DNA of 64,000 nt, taken from the NCBI GenBank assembly GCA_027490465.1, contig JAIXXZ010000074.1:36065-100064 (forward strand), read 5' to 3'. The position numbers and the translations under genes are program-made. Source of the stretch: Oxalobacteraceae bacterium. GTDB lineage: Bacteria > Pseudomonadota > Gammaproteobacteria > Burkholderiales > Burkholderiaceae_D. The notes beneath the pieces were generated by a model. The model was not told where the DNA came from, did no database searches, and saw only the letters and a list, made by a program, of their open reading frames with translations. This document shows positions 35,422 through 43,964 of the stretch, piece after piece. How positions within the stretch are numbered: position 1 is the first letter of the stretch; each line of letters opens with the position of its first letter.

Positions 35422-36171
35422 ATGTTACCCACCGCGTTGTCTCGGGATTGCCGGGTTATGGTCGTTGAAGACGACGTCGTTACGCGTCGTCTTTTGTGCA
35501 ACGCCATTGATCTTGAACCTTCGCTCAGGCTGGCAAGTGCTTTCGGGTCGGTGAACGATGCCCTGCACGGATTGGAGCAAGAGGGTATTGAACTGCTTTT
35601 GACAGATCTGGGTCTGCCTGACGGTTCCGGTCTTGAGATTATTCGTCACTGCCGGCGTGTGTTGCCCGAGGCGGACATCATGGTCATCACCATGTCCAGT
35701 GAAGAATCGCAAGTATTCGCTTGCATCGAGGCTGGCGCTTCTGGTTATGTTCTCAAGGAGGCCGGCCATGCGGATATCGTTCGTGCCATTATGGATCTGA
35801 GGGCTGGAGGTTCGCCGATCAGCCCGATGATCGCTCGCAAGGTGCTGGCCAGGATGCGAAGTACCCGCACTTCGGGGGACGAGAGTTTGTCTACCGAGAT
35901 GCCGGGTCTGACGCGTCGTGAAAGTGCGATCCTCGAACTAATCTCCCGCGGCGGAAGTTTCGCCAAGGTGGCCGCCGCGCTAAGCTTGTCTGTCAGTACA
36001 GTACAGACCCACGTGAAGCGTATCTACGGCAAGCTTTCGGTCCACTCTCGCTCGGAGGCCGTGTTTGAAGCGCATCGGCGCGGCCTGTTGCGTTTCGAGC
36101 CTGAGTTGGACACCAAGCCTTCGAACCCCGAGCCAACTGAGCCGGACAAAATGGGTTCCCCGGACCCCTGA
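35422..36171 (+). CDS. LuxR/NarL-type response regulator
   Basis: This 249-residue two-component regulator has a receiver domain (VMVVEDDVVTRRLL; phosphoacceptor Asp in LLLTDLGLPDGSG; Lys in GYVLKEAG), then a LuxR-type helix-turn-helix near 175-230 (GLTRRESAILELISRGGSFA, then VQTHVKRIYGKLSVHSRSEA). All receiver residues look intact. No sensor kinase is adjacent. The start at 35422 (MLPTALSRD) is uncertain; an in-frame ATG at 35458 would begin directly at the receiver. It sits between NIF3 and petA, where I expect no regulator in related gene orders. Confidence 0.88.
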   Translation: MLPTALSRDCRVMVVEDDVVTRRLLCNAIDLEPSLRLASAFGSVNDALHGLEQEGIELLLTDLGLPDGSGLEIIRHCRRVLPEADIMVITMSSEESQVFACIEAGASGYVLKEAGHADIVRAIMDLRAGGSPISPMIARKVLARMRSTRTSGDESLSTEMPGLTRRESAILELISRGGSFAKVAAALSLSVSTVQTHVKRIYGKLSVHSRSEAVFEAHRRGLLRFEPELDTKPSNPEPTEPDKMGSPDP

Positions 36172-36271
36172 TTGTCATTATCAAGTTAAAAACTTATCTT
36201 CCTGCGCCTTGCATTTACTCGCTTTGCAGGTCGCCATGGACCCCCTTCCACAAAATCGGAGTGAGCTCCGC

Positions 36272-36277
36272 TATAAT
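36272..36277 (+). promoter_or_regulatory. Putative -10 box for petABC
   Basis: A perfect TATAAT lies 56 bases before the petA ATG, in the 161-bp gap after the response regulator. The -35 region is weak (TTCCAC with about 20 bp spacing). Judged by eye only. Confidence 0.45.
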
Positions 36278-36332
36278 CGAGGGTTTCCGGAATTTCCAAC
36301 CTTGTTTGCATTTCTCTGATCGGGATTGAGTT

Positions 36333-36941
36333 ATGAGTGACGAAAATCAGGTCGACCCGGGTCGACGCGGCCTGCTGGTTGCAACTGCTGCTGCAGGTGG
36401 TGTTGCTGGCCTTGCTGCTGCTGGCGCGTTTGTTTCCACTTTTGAGCCGTCCGAGCGTGCGAAAGCAGCCGGCGCACCCGTTGAAGTGGATATCGCTGAT
36501 CTCAAGCCTGGCGAAATGAAAACCGTCGAATGGCGTGGCAAGCCTGTGTGGGTAATCAAGCGCACACCTGAAATGGTGTCGTCATTGAAAAAGACCGACG
36601 CTCAGGTTGCCGACCCAAAATCCGAACGCAACCCCAACGAGCTCACGCCAGAGTACGCGCGCAACGAAACCAGATCAATCAAGCCTGAAATCCTCGTGGC
36701 CGTTGGTATTTGCTCTCACCTGGGCTGCTCGCCAAGCACGAAGTTTCAGACAGGCGCTCAGCCTTCACTGCCAGATGACTGGGCGGGCGGTTTCCTGTGC
36801 CCGTGTCATGGTTCCACATTTGACCTCGCAGGTCGTGTCTTCAAAAACAAACCTGCGCCGGACAATCTTGAAGTGCCACGCCACATGTACTTGAGTGACA
36901 CACGAATCGCAATCGGCAGAGATGAGAAAGGCGAGGCTTGA
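36333..36941 (+). CDS. petA: Rieske iron-sulfur subunit of cytochrome bc1
   Basis: This subunit carries the [2Fe-2S] cluster that takes electrons from ubiquinol to cytochrome c1. The 202-residue protein begins MSDENQVDPGRRGLLVATAA, a twin-arginine type signal anchor with a hydrophobic stretch at about 14-34. Cluster motifs are CSHLGCSP and CPCHGSTFDLAGRVF. A Tat signal on a Rieske protein agrees with the tatABC genes 4 kb upstream. petB follows two bases after the stop. Confidence 0.96.
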   Translation: MSDENQVDPGRRGLLVATAAAGGVAGLAAAGAFVSTFEPSERAKAAGAPVEVDIADLKPGEMKTVEWRGKPVWVIKRTPEMVSSLKKTDAQVADPKSERNPNELTPEYARNETRSIKPEILVAVGICSHLGCSPSTKFQTGAQPSLPDDWAGGFLCPCHGSTFDLAGRVFKNKPAPDNLEVPRHMYLSDTRIAIGRDEKGEA

Positions 36942-36943
36942 TC

Positions 36944-38347
36944 ATGGCTTTTGTTGAGAAAAAATTACCGGCCGATGCGCCGATTGCACAGAAAGCACTG
37001 GGTTGGGTTGATTCCCGTTTTCCGCTGACCAAGCTATGGGAAGACCAGTGGGGCAAATACTATGCGCCGAAGAATTTCAACTTTTTCTACCTGTTCGGTT
37101 CGCTCGCTGCTCTGGTGCTGGTGATTCAGATTGTCACCGGTATTTTCCTGGTGATGAACTACAAACCGGATGCACAGCTGGCATTTGCGTCGGTCGAATA
37201 CATTATGCGTGAAGTTCCCTGGGGCTGGCTGGTGCGCTACATGCACTCAACGGGCGCCTCGGCATTCTTCATCGTGGTCTATCTGCACATGACCCGCGCG
37301 CTGTTGTACGGCTCTTATCGCAAGCCACGTGAGCTGATCTGGCTGTTTGGTGTCGCCATTTTCCTGTGCCTGATGGCAGAAGCATTTTTTGGTTACTTGC
37401 TTCCATGGGGTCAGATGTCTTATTGGGGCGCGCAGGTAATCGTTAACTTGTTTGGCGCGATTCCGTTCATCGGCCCTGATCTGTCACTGTGGATTCGTGG
37501 CGACTACGTGGTCTCGGACGCCACGCTGAACCGCTTCTTTGCTTTCCACGTGATTGCGATTCCCCTGGTGCTGCTCGGGCTGGTGGTTGCGCACCTGATT
37601 GCCTTGCATGAAGTAGGCTCCAATAACCCCGACGGAATTGAAGTCAAGGAAAACCTGGGTCCGGATGGTCATGGTATTGATACCATTCCTTCGCATCCTT
37701 ACTACACCACCAAAGACATTTTTGGTGTGTCTGTTTTCCTCACGATTTTCAGTGCAGTGATTTTCTTTGCGCCGGAATTCGGTGGTTACTTCCTTGAATA
37801 CAACAACTTCATCCCGGCTGATCCGCTCAAGACGCCGCCGCACATTGCACCTGTCTGGTACTTCACGCCGTTTTATTCCATCCTGCGTGCGACCACATCG
37901 CAATTCATGATTGCATTGATCATCGGCACAATTGCTTACGCTGCACTCATTGTATTCCGCACGCGTTTGCCGCAGCTGATCAAGAATGGTGTCGTTGGTG
38001 TGACCGTCGTGCTGGTCATTGGCATGCTGGTATTCGATGCCAAATTCTGGGGTGTGGTCTTGATGGGGGTGTCGGTGCTCATCCTCGCCGGCTTGCCCTG
38101 GCTTGATCACTCGCCAGTGAAATCGATTCGCTACCGCCCGGATTGGCACAAGATCGTTTACATCGTGTTCGGCATCGCCTTCCTGGTGCTCGGTTACCTC
38201 GGTGTCCAGGCACCCACAGCCGCCCGTACCTTTGTAGCTCAGGTCGGTACGCTTATCTACTTCGGCTTCTTCATGCTCATGCCGTGGTGGAGCGCTATGG
38301 GTGAGTTCAAGCCCGTACCGAAGCGCGTGAACTTCCAGCCGCACTAA
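36944..38347 (+). CDS. petB: Cytochrome b of the bc1 complex
   Basis: Cytochrome b holds the Qo and Qi sites and two b haems. The 467-residue protein is the long betaproteobacterial form with extra C-terminal membrane segments. The first helix carrying haem ligands includes RYMHSTGASAFFIVVYLHM. The second pair is in FHVIAIPLVLLGLVVAHLIA. The Qo-site motif appears as PEFGGYF rather than plain PEWY. ATG 36944 (MAFVEKKLPADAP) is preferred over a TTG six bases upstream. Confidence 0.95.
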   Translation: MAFVEKKLPADAPIAQKALGWVDSRFPLTKLWEDQWGKYYAPKNFNFFYLFGSLAALVLVIQIVTGIFLVMNYKPDAQLAFASVEYIMREVPWGWLVRYMHSTGASAFFIVVYLHMTRALLYGSYRKPRELIWLFGVAIFLCLMAEAFFGYLLPWGQMSYWGAQVIVNLFGAIPFIGPDLSLWIRGDYVVSDATLNRFFAFHVIAIPLVLLGLVVAHLIALHEVGSNNPDGIEVKENLGPDGHGIDTIPSHPYYTTKDIFGVSVFLTIFSAVIFFAPEFGGYFLEYNNFIPADPLKTPPHIAPVWYFTPFYSILRATTSQFMIALIIGTIAYAALIVFRTRLPQLIKNGVVGVTVVLVIGMLVFDAKFWGVVLMGVSVLILAGLPWLDHSPVKSIRYRPDWHKIVYIVFGIAFLVLGYLGVQAPTAARTFVAQVGTLIYFGFFMLMPWWSAMGEFKPVPKRVNFQPH

Positions 38348-38364
38348 GCCGCAAAGGAACAAGA

Positions 38365-39129
38365 ATGAATATCTTAAAAAAACTGATGGCGGTATTGGTG
38401 CTGGCACCAACGCTTGCTGCCGCTTCCGAAGCAGGTTTTCCTCTGGATCGGGCGCCTGATCGCGGCAGCGATCTGTCCTCATTGCAGAATGGTGCGCGGC
38501 TGTTTGTCAACTATTGCTTGAATTGCCATTCAGCATCGTTGGTTCGTTACAACCGCTTGCGCGATATCGGTTTGTCAGACGCGCAAATCCGTGACAATCT
38601 TCTCTTCACCTCCGATAAGGTGGGTGATCTGATGAAAAGTAATTTGAGTATGACGGATGCGAAAGCCTGGTTCGGCGCAGCGCCGCCGGACCTCTCGGTG
38701 ATTGTCAGGGCTAAGTCTTCGGGCGAAGGTTCAGGTGCGGATTATGTGTATACCTACCTGCGGACCTACTACGTAGACGAAGGCCGCGCGACCGGGTGGA
38801 ATAACCTGGCGTACCCGAACGTGGGTATGCCGCATGTACTCTGGGAGCTACAGGGTGTTCGCAAGGCGAAGTTTGTGGAAGAGAAAGATCCGCACGATGC
38901 ATCCAAAACTGTGCACAAGTTCGCCGGTTTCGAGCAAGTCAAAGCGGGGAAAATGACTTTGCAGGAATATGACAGTGCAATGGCTGACCTTGTGGGCTAC
39001 ATGGGCTGGATGAGCGAGCCGGTGAAAAACAAACGCCAGCAAGTGGGTGTCTGGGTCTTGCTGTTCATGTCCCTGCTGGTACTGTTGGCCTGGCGACTGA
39101 ACGCCTCCTACTGGAGAGAAGTCAAATAG
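38365..39129 (+). CDS. petC: Cytochrome c1 of the bc1 complex
   Basis: Cytochrome c1 passes electrons from the Rieske centre to soluble cytochrome c. The 254-residue protein has a signal peptide (MNILKKLMAVLVLAPTLAAA), the covalent haem motif CLNCHSAS near residue 51, and a C-terminal membrane anchor (VGVWVLLFMSLLVLLAW). The axial methionine is probably in YPNVGMPHVLW. It is the last pet gene; AAAGGAAC lies before the ATG. Confidence 0.95.
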   Translation: MNILKKLMAVLVLAPTLAAASEAGFPLDRAPDRGSDLSSLQNGARLFVNYCLNCHSASLVRYNRLRDIGLSDAQIRDNLLFTSDKVGDLMKSNLSMTDAKAWFGAAPPDLSVIVRAKSSGEGSGADYVYTYLRTYYVDEGRATGWNNLAYPNVGMPHVLWELQGVRKAKFVEEKDPHDASKTVHKFAGFEQVKAGKMTLQEYDSAMADLVGYMGWMSEPVKNKRQQVGVWVLLFMSLLVLLAWRLNASYWREVK

Positions 39130-39263
39130 TAGCCCTGTATTTTCTGCCTGACAGCATCGCTTTTGTAGAGTGATGAAAACAAGTAATGCAGAGAATCAGA
39201 TATGTATGAGTGGGGTGAGGCGGCATGCTGTCTCACCCTCTTCGTTTTCAAGGAACTAAAATC

Positions 39264-39875
39264 ATGATGGTCCTCTATTCGGGCACAACCTGCCCATTCT
39301 CGCAGCGATGCCGGCTTGTCTTGTTCGAGAAGGGTATGGATTTTGAAATCCGCGATGTGGATTTGTTCAACAAGCCTGAAGATATTTCGACCATGAATCC
39401 TTATGGTCAGGTGCCCATACTGGTTGAGCGTGAACTGGTGCTCTACGAGTCGAACATCATCAATGAGTATATTGACGAGCGCTTTCCTCATCCGCAGCTC
39501 ATGCCTGCCGATCCACTCATGCGTGCTCGTGCCCGTCTGATGCTGTTCAATTTCGAAAAGGAATTGTTCGTGCATGTGCACACGCTCGAGAACGAAAAGT
39601 CGCGCTCTGCGGAAAAAAGTCACGAAAAGGCGCGTAATGAAATCCGCGATCGCCTGACCACGCTAGCGCCGCTATTTCTGAAGTACAAGTACATGCTGGG
39701 CGATGAATTTTCCATGCTCGACGTGGCTATTGCGCCTTTGCTCTGGCGCCTTGATCACTATGGTGTGGAACTCTCTAAAACGGCGGCACCACTGATGAAG
39801 TACGCGGAGCGAATTTTTTCGCGTCCGGCGTACATTGAGGCACTGACACCCTCGGAAAAGGTAATGCGACGCTAA
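39264..39875 (+). CDS. sspA: SspA, stringent starvation protein A (GST-fold)
   Basis: SspA is a glutathione-transferase-fold protein that binds RNA polymerase in stringent and acid stress responses in E. coli. The 203-residue protein starts MMVLYSGTTCPFSQRCRLVL, with the thioredoxin-like domain to about 80 (NPYGQVPILVERELVLYESN), then the helical domain. ATG 39264 is used, with AAGGAA upstream; the frame is open 13 codons further. It is followed by sspB, the usual pair. Confidence 0.94.
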   Translation: MMVLYSGTTCPFSQRCRLVLFEKGMDFEIRDVDLFNKPEDISTMNPYGQVPILVERELVLYESNIINEYIDERFPHPQLMPADPLMRARARLMLFNFEKELFVHVHTLENEKSRSAEKSHEKARNEIRDRLTTLAPLFLKYKYMLGDEFSMLDVAIAPLLWRLDHYGVELSKTAAPLMKYAERIFSRPAYIEALTPSEKVMRR

Positions 39876-39963
39876 TCATTGCCGGCGGCGGACTTCGTGT
39901 CCGCCACAGCCTTGGGGCAGAGTTTGCATTCTTTTGGCCAGGCTTTTTTAACATGACTGTCTG

Positions 39964-40461
39964 ATGTCGGAAACTTCCACCAAACCCTATCTGTTGCGCG
40001 CGCTCTACGAGTGGTGCACCGACAATGGCTACACACCGTATATCGTTGTGGTGGTGGATGCTCGCACGCGTGTCCCGGCAGAGTTTGTGAAAAATGGTGA
40101 AATCGTCCTCAACATCAGCTTCGAGGCGACTGGCAACCTGAAGATTGACAATGATTTCATTCATTTCAAAGCCAGGTTCGGTGGTGTTGCGCGAGAAATT
40201 GAAGTGCCGGTTTCCAATGTGAGCGCCATTTACGCCCGAGAGAACGGTCAGGGTATGGCCTTCGAAGTGCAGCGCGACGAAGAAGGCCAGCGCAAGAAAA
40301 AGCCTCGGAGTGAGCCGCCTAAAACACCGGCGAGGAAAATATCGCCCTTGCTCTCAGCCGTACCACCCGCATCTGCCGAGCCGGCCAAGTCGCCCGATGA
40401 CGATAATCAGCCCGACCCGCCGGGCAAGGGTGGACGACCAAGACTTACACGGATCAAATAA
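39964..40461 (+). CDS. sspB: SspB, ClpXP adaptor
   Basis: SspB delivers ssrA-tagged proteins to ClpXP. The 165-residue protein has the substrate-binding domain (YLLRALYEWCTDNGYTPYIV, later NISFEATGNLKIDNDFIHF and GVAREIEVPVSNVSAIYA). A disordered Pro/Lys/Asp-rich linker ends in GGRPRLTRIK, which resembles the ClpX-binding tail of SspB. It lies 88 bp after sspA. The tRNA-Thr promoter region follows at once. Confidence 0.94.
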   Translation: MSETSTKPYLLRALYEWCTDNGYTPYIVVVVDARTRVPAEFVKNGEIVLNISFEATGNLKIDNDFIHFKARFGGVAREIEVPVSNVSAIYARENGQGMAFEVQRDEEGQRKKKPRSEPPKTPARKISPLLSAVPPASAEPAKSPDDDNQPDPPGKGGRPRLTRIK

Positions 40462-40463
40462 AG

Positions 40464-40469
40464 TATAAT
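40464..40469 (+). promoter_or_regulatory. Putative -10 box of the tRNA-Thr gene
   Basis: TATAAT ends 15 bases before the mature tRNA 5' end and lies directly after the sspB stop. A clear -35 is not seen (TTACAC at 14 bp spacing, inside sspB). Confidence 0.5.
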
Positions 40470-40484
40470 TTCGCGTTCTAAGCG

Positions 40485-40560
40485 GCCGGCTTAGCTCATC
40501 AGGTAGAGCACTTGATTTGTAATCATGGGGTAGCGGGTTCGAGTCCTGCAGCCGGCACCA
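40485..40560 (+). tRNA. tRNA-Thr (anticodon UGU)
   Basis: This 76-base tRNA has an encoded CCA end. The acceptor stem GCCGGCT pairs fully with AGCCGGC. The D arm is GCTC/GAGC, the T stem GCGGG/CCTGC with loop TTCGAGT. The anticodon loop TTTGTAA gives UGU (threonine). The anticodon stem CTTGA/TCATG carries a T-T mismatch at the second pair (positions 28-42), unusual but compatible with function. It reads as an active gene. Confidence 0.95.
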
Positions 40561-40765
40561 CCGAACACTGGGTTAGGTCGTTCTTTTCAACGGCTTCATC
40601 CCCTACTGGCGATTCGTGAGCATCTCACCGGATGTCTCGCAGAATCACACAGTAAACGCGGTGATCATTTACTTCTCTTCGTTTGTCCCGATTGCTCGTT
40701 CTCCGAGCCAAAGTCTTGCCCGGCTTATCTTTCAGCGTTTTCTTCTGTGCCCTCGGGGGTGAGCC
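40561..40765. other. Intergenic stretch after tRNA-Thr
   Basis: 205 bp between the tRNA and the globin-like gene. I see no integrase gene and did not notice a second copy of the tRNA 3' end, so there is no direct sign of an integrated island, although the next gene looks unlike its neighbours. No terminator with a clear T-run was found. Confidence 0.4.
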
Positions 40766-41203
40766 CTATTTGCGTTGCAACCTGCGTCGGTCAACGCCCG
40801 AGAAGGGTGAGGTAACGTGACGGGTGACGGGGACGTTCAGGAGCGACTTGGCATGCATGTCGATCACGTTGATTGCAATAGTAGCGTCCCGGCTTTCGAA
40901 GCCATGGGCAAGAAGGCTATGCCTGATGATCGAAATTATCTCTTCGTACGTCTGAAGTGTGAGATTGAGCTTGGCATAGGCTAGCTTCGGTAATTGAGGA
41001 TCGTGTTTCGACGTCGTGTGACCAAGAGCCAATCCAGTTAATTCCACGTTGAGTTTCAAGATTTCGTGTGTCGACATGCCTTCAAACAGGCGGCGCAGAG
41101 CGGCCTTGGTCAGCATCACCGTCGTGATCTCCTTCACGACTTGGGTAAGGAGTGGAGAGCCGCCGTATTTGTCATATAGATTCGGAATTGGATCGGCCAT
41201 CAT
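40766..41203 (-). CDS. Truncated-globin-like protein lacking canonical haem ligands
   Basis: The 145-residue protein aligns by eye over most of its length with group-1 truncated haemoglobins: NLYDKYGGSPLLTQVVKEI, LRRLFEGMSTHEI, LAYAKLNLTLQTYEEIISII, then HSLLAHGF. In my alignment with the mycobacterial trHbN (recalled from memory), the proximal haem histidine falls on Y76 and the distal B10 tyrosine on T27. It may thus be a globin fold that no longer binds haem in the usual way, or a sensor-type relative. Start ATG 41203 (MMADPIPN) or 41200. It stands alone, downstream of and opposite to tRNA-Thr. Confidence 0.6.
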   Translation of the reverse strand: MMADPIPNLYDKYGGSPLLTQVVKEITTVMLTKAALRRLFEGMSTHEILKLNVELTGLALGHTTSKHDPQLPKLAYAKLNLTLQTYEEIISIIRHSLLAHGFESRDATIAINVIDMHAKSLLNVPVTRHVTSPFSGVDRRRLQRK

Positions 41204-41440
41204 TTAACCGAATGGTTACTTTAAAAGTGACTTCAGGTTATCACAGTCCCAAATCCGTGTGGGGTGTGTCACAAGCTCCCCTGATTGGCAGTAGACACCG
41301 TGGTTCGCTTCTGGCGTCGAGACGTTTTTCGGTTCGCGGACAGGCTGCCCGAAAAAAATGCCCAGACCGTTTTGTGGTCTGGGCATTTTTTCATTCACAT
41401 CGGGCTAAAAAATTTACAGTGTTATTCCATCAACGCTTTT
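41204..41440. other. Intergenic region with a bidirectional terminator
   Basis: 237 bp between the globin-like gene start and the ybdD stop. It contains a strong hairpin (listed separately). The part before 41340 presumably carries the globin-like gene's promoter on the minus strand; no clear boxes are visible. Confidence 0.4.
41351..41392. terminator. Strong hairpin terminator after ybdD
   Basis: An 11-bp perfect stem, ATGCCCAGACC (41358-41368) with GGTCTGGGCAT (41376-41386), has a 7-base loop, an A-run before it and a T-run after it. On the minus strand it follows the cstA-ybdD pair; the A/T runs would let it work in both directions. Confidence 0.88.
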
Positions 41441-41644
41441 CTAGCAGCATTTCGGCACCCGCCCACTGCCGCCATACCGGGCATCCTGACGTTCGCGGAA
41501 GAACGCCTCGTAGCTCATCGCCGGCTGGTCCGGGTGATTTTCCTGCATGTGATTGAGGTAGTTATCGTAATCAGGCAGGCCCACCATCAGCCTTGCGGTC
41601 TGACCAAGATAGGCACCAAATTTTCCGAGTTCTCCAAACATCAT
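41441..41644 (-). CDS. YbdD/YjiX family small protein
   Basis: This 67-residue protein of the YbdD/DUF466 family starts [20 protein letters not shown] and contains [19 protein letters not shown] and [14 protein letters not shown], typical of the small proteins always found behind CstA-type carriers. Their role is not settled. It ends with an unusual C-C pair. It begins 13 bases after the cstA stop, so the two are co-transcribed. Confidence 0.88.
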   Translation of the reverse strand: MMFGELGKFGAYLGQTARLMVGLPDYDNYLNHMQENHPDQPAMSYEAFFRERQDARYGGSGRVPKCC

Positions 41645-41657
41645 GTCTCCTCTCTAC

Positions 41658-43727
41658 TCAGGCACCGGCAGTGGCAGTGCCTGATGACACGGCCGGCGCC
41701 TCTTCGGAGGTGGGTTTGTCCGAGCGCAGCGCCTGCAGGCAGGCGCGAATGCTGAAGAACAGTATCGAGAGCACCACCGCCATGAAAATCGCAGCCAGCG
41801 TTGCGTCAATATAGTCGTTCATGATGATTTGCTGCATCTGCTCGGGTGATTTCGCAGGCGGGAGTACCTTGCTTTCCGCAGCGGCCGCTTTGAATTTCTC
41901 TGCGTGCGCAAGAAAGCCAATACGCGGGTTTTCATGGAAGAGTTTCTGGTATCCCGCAGTCAGCGTACAAACCAGCAGCCACACTGTCGGTACCAGCGTG
42001 ACCCAGGCGAATTTTTCACGCTTGAGCTTGAACAGCACCACGGTACCCAGCATCAGCGCAACAGCGGCCAGCATCTGGTTGGAAATACCAAACAGGGGCC
42101 ACAGCGTATTGATGCCGCCCAGCGGATCCACCACACCCTGATACAGGAAGTAGCCCCAGGCAGCCACACACAGCAAGGTACCGATCAGACCGGCCACCAT
42201 CCCCGGCAGCGCCTTGAACGGCGGTACTACAGTCCCGATCAAGTCTTGCAGCATGAAACGGCCAACGCGCGTACCTGCATCAACCGCGGTCAGAATGAAG
42301 AGCGCTTCAAACAGGATCGCAAAGTGGTACCAGAAAGCCATCATCGCCTGGCCTCCAAACACACTGGAAAATATTTGTGCCATGCCTACCGCCAGGGTCG
42401 GCGCGCCGCCAGTGCGAGAAATAATCGTACTTTCGCCGACGTTGGTCGCGGTCTGCTGCAACATCTCTGGGGTAATCATGAAGCCCCACTGACTGATCGC
42501 AGCCGCCGCACTCTCGGGACTTGTACCAATGATGGCAGCAGGGCTGTTCATCGCAAAGTAAACGCCCGGCTCAATAATGCTCGCAGCGACCAGTGCCATG
42601 ATGGCGACAAAAGATTCCATCAACATGCCGCCATAGCCAATGTAAGGCGCATGCATTTCGTTTTCCAGCAGCTTGGGCGTCGTGCCCGACGAAATCAGCG
42701 CATGAAAGCCTGACACCGCGCCACACGCAATCGTGATGAAAAGGAAGGGGAACAGAGTACCCGACCAGACAGGACCCGAACCATCAATGAATTTGGTGAT
42801 GGCCGGCATTTTCAAATCGGGCGCGACGAACAAGATGCCCAGCGCGAGTCCGACGATCGTGCCTATCTTCAGAAAGGTGGAGAGGTAGTCGCGCGGCGCC
42901 AGCAGCAGCCAGACGGGCAGCATCGATGCGACGACACCGTAAGCCAGCAGCATCCAGGTGAGTTGCTTGCCGTTGAAAGTAAACGCAGGACCCCAGACAG
43001 GATCTGCAGCTACCTGACCACCGACCACGATGGCGAGCATCAGCAGGATAAAACCGATGATCGATACTTCACCGACCCGGCCCGGCCGAATGTAGCGGCT
43101 GTAGATACCCATGAACAGCGCAATCGGTATTGTCGCGCCCACCGTGAACGTCCCCCAGGGACTTTCTGCCAGCGCCTTCACAACGATCAGTGCCAGCACA
43201 GCCAGCAGAATCGTCATGATCATGAAAGTACCAAACAGGGCGATCACGCCCGGTATGATGCCGAGCTCGGATTTGATCATGTCACCCAATGAGCGGCCAT
43301 CGCGGCGCGTGGAAATGAACAGAATCATGAAATCCTGCACTGCGCCGGCAAGAATGACGCCTGCCAGTATCCACATCATGCCCGGCAGGTATCCCATTTG
43401 CGCCGCCAGCACTGGACCCACCAGAGGGCCGGCGCCTGCAATGGCCGCAAAGTGGTGACCGAACAGCACATGCTTGTTGGTGGGTACATAATCAAGACCG
43501 TCATTGAGCCTAACCGCCGGGGTTGCACGGTTGACATCAAGCTGCATCACATGCGTTGCAATGAAGCGGGCATAAAAGCGATAGCCAATCAAATAAACCG
43601 CCACTGCCGCAACCACAATCCACAGTGCATTAATGGTTTCACCGCGCGCTAGCGCTACGGTGCCGAGCGCAAATGCACCCAAAAGCGCCAGTGCGATCCA
43701 GCCAGCTTGTTTGACGACAGAACCCAT
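41658..43727 (-). CDS. CstA/BtsT-family carbon starvation transporter
   Basis: This is a large inner-membrane transporter of the CstA family, whose members carry pyruvate or peptides. The 689-residue protein has about 16-18 hydrophobic segments and the family sequence FGHHFAAIAGAGPLVGPVLA, followed by QMGYLPGMMWILAGV. Later motifs are SGFHALISSGTTPKLLENE, and LWPLFGISNQMLAAVALMLG. ATG 43727 (MGSVVKQAGWI) is chosen over ten extra codons upstream. With ybdD it forms the typical two-gene unit. Pyruvate versus peptide specificity cannot be decided here. Confidence 0.92.
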   Translation of the reverse strand: MGSVVKQAGWIALALLGAFALGTVALARGETINALWIVVAAVAVYLIGYRFYARFIATHVMQLDVNRATPAVRLNDGLDYVPTNKHVLFGHHFAAIAGAGPLVGPVLAAQMGYLPGMMWILAGVILAGAVQDFMILFISTRRDGRSLGDMIKSELGIIPGVIALFGTFMIMTILLAVLALIVVKALAESPWGTFTVGATIPIALFMGIYSRYIRPGRVGEVSIIGFILLMLAIVVGGQVAADPVWGPAFTFNGKQLTWMLLAYGVVASMLPVWLLLAPRDYLSTFLKIGTIVGLALGILFVAPDLKMPAITKFIDGSGPVWSGTLFPFLFITIACGAVSGFHALISSGTTPKLLENEMHAPYIGYGGMLMESFVAIMALVAASIIEPGVYFAMNSPAAIIGTSPESAAAAISQWGFMITPEMLQQTATNVGESTIISRTGGAPTLAVGMAQIFSSVFGGQAMMAFWYHFAILFEALFILTAVDAGTRVGRFMLQDLIGTVVPPFKALPGMVAGLIGTLLCVAAWGYFLYQGVVDPLGGINTLWPLFGISNQMLAAVALMLGTVVLFKLKREKFAWVTLVPTVWLLVCTLTAGYQKLFHENPRIGFLAHAEKFKAAAAESKVLPPAKSPEQMQQIIMNDYIDATLAAIFMAVVLSILFFSIRACLQALRSDKPTSEEAPAVSSGTATAGA

Positions 43728-43964
43728 GAGAATCTCCGAATAAAGCAGTAATGGCAAATGAAAGAAAACGGCGGATTATAACCCCGAAAACTGGTGCATT
43801 TTTCCGCGATGGGCGCATGAAAATCTTGGTGTCGAGGGCTGAAAAATATATAACGTGTCTTTTTGAAATCTTGGTTCGTGTCTCTGACTAAATCCGGCTT
43901 TGCACCGGTTTTTGTTAGACTCCGAGATCGCATACAAAGAAGAAATGATCAACGGAGAAATATT
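43728..43964. promoter_or_regulatory. Divergent regulatory region of cstA and the hydratase gene
   Basis: This 237-bp intergenic region must hold both promoters. For the hydratase, AACGGAGAA (43951-43959) is a strong ribosome site in front of its TTG start at 43965. I could not place convincing -35/-10 pairs. No long palindrome was seen. Confidence 0.4.

Noticed and set aside
40485..43727. Genomic island at tRNA-Thr
   Set aside because: No integrase and no repeated tRNA 3' end were found, and cstA-ybdD looks like ordinary chromosomal genes; only the globin-like gene remains odd.
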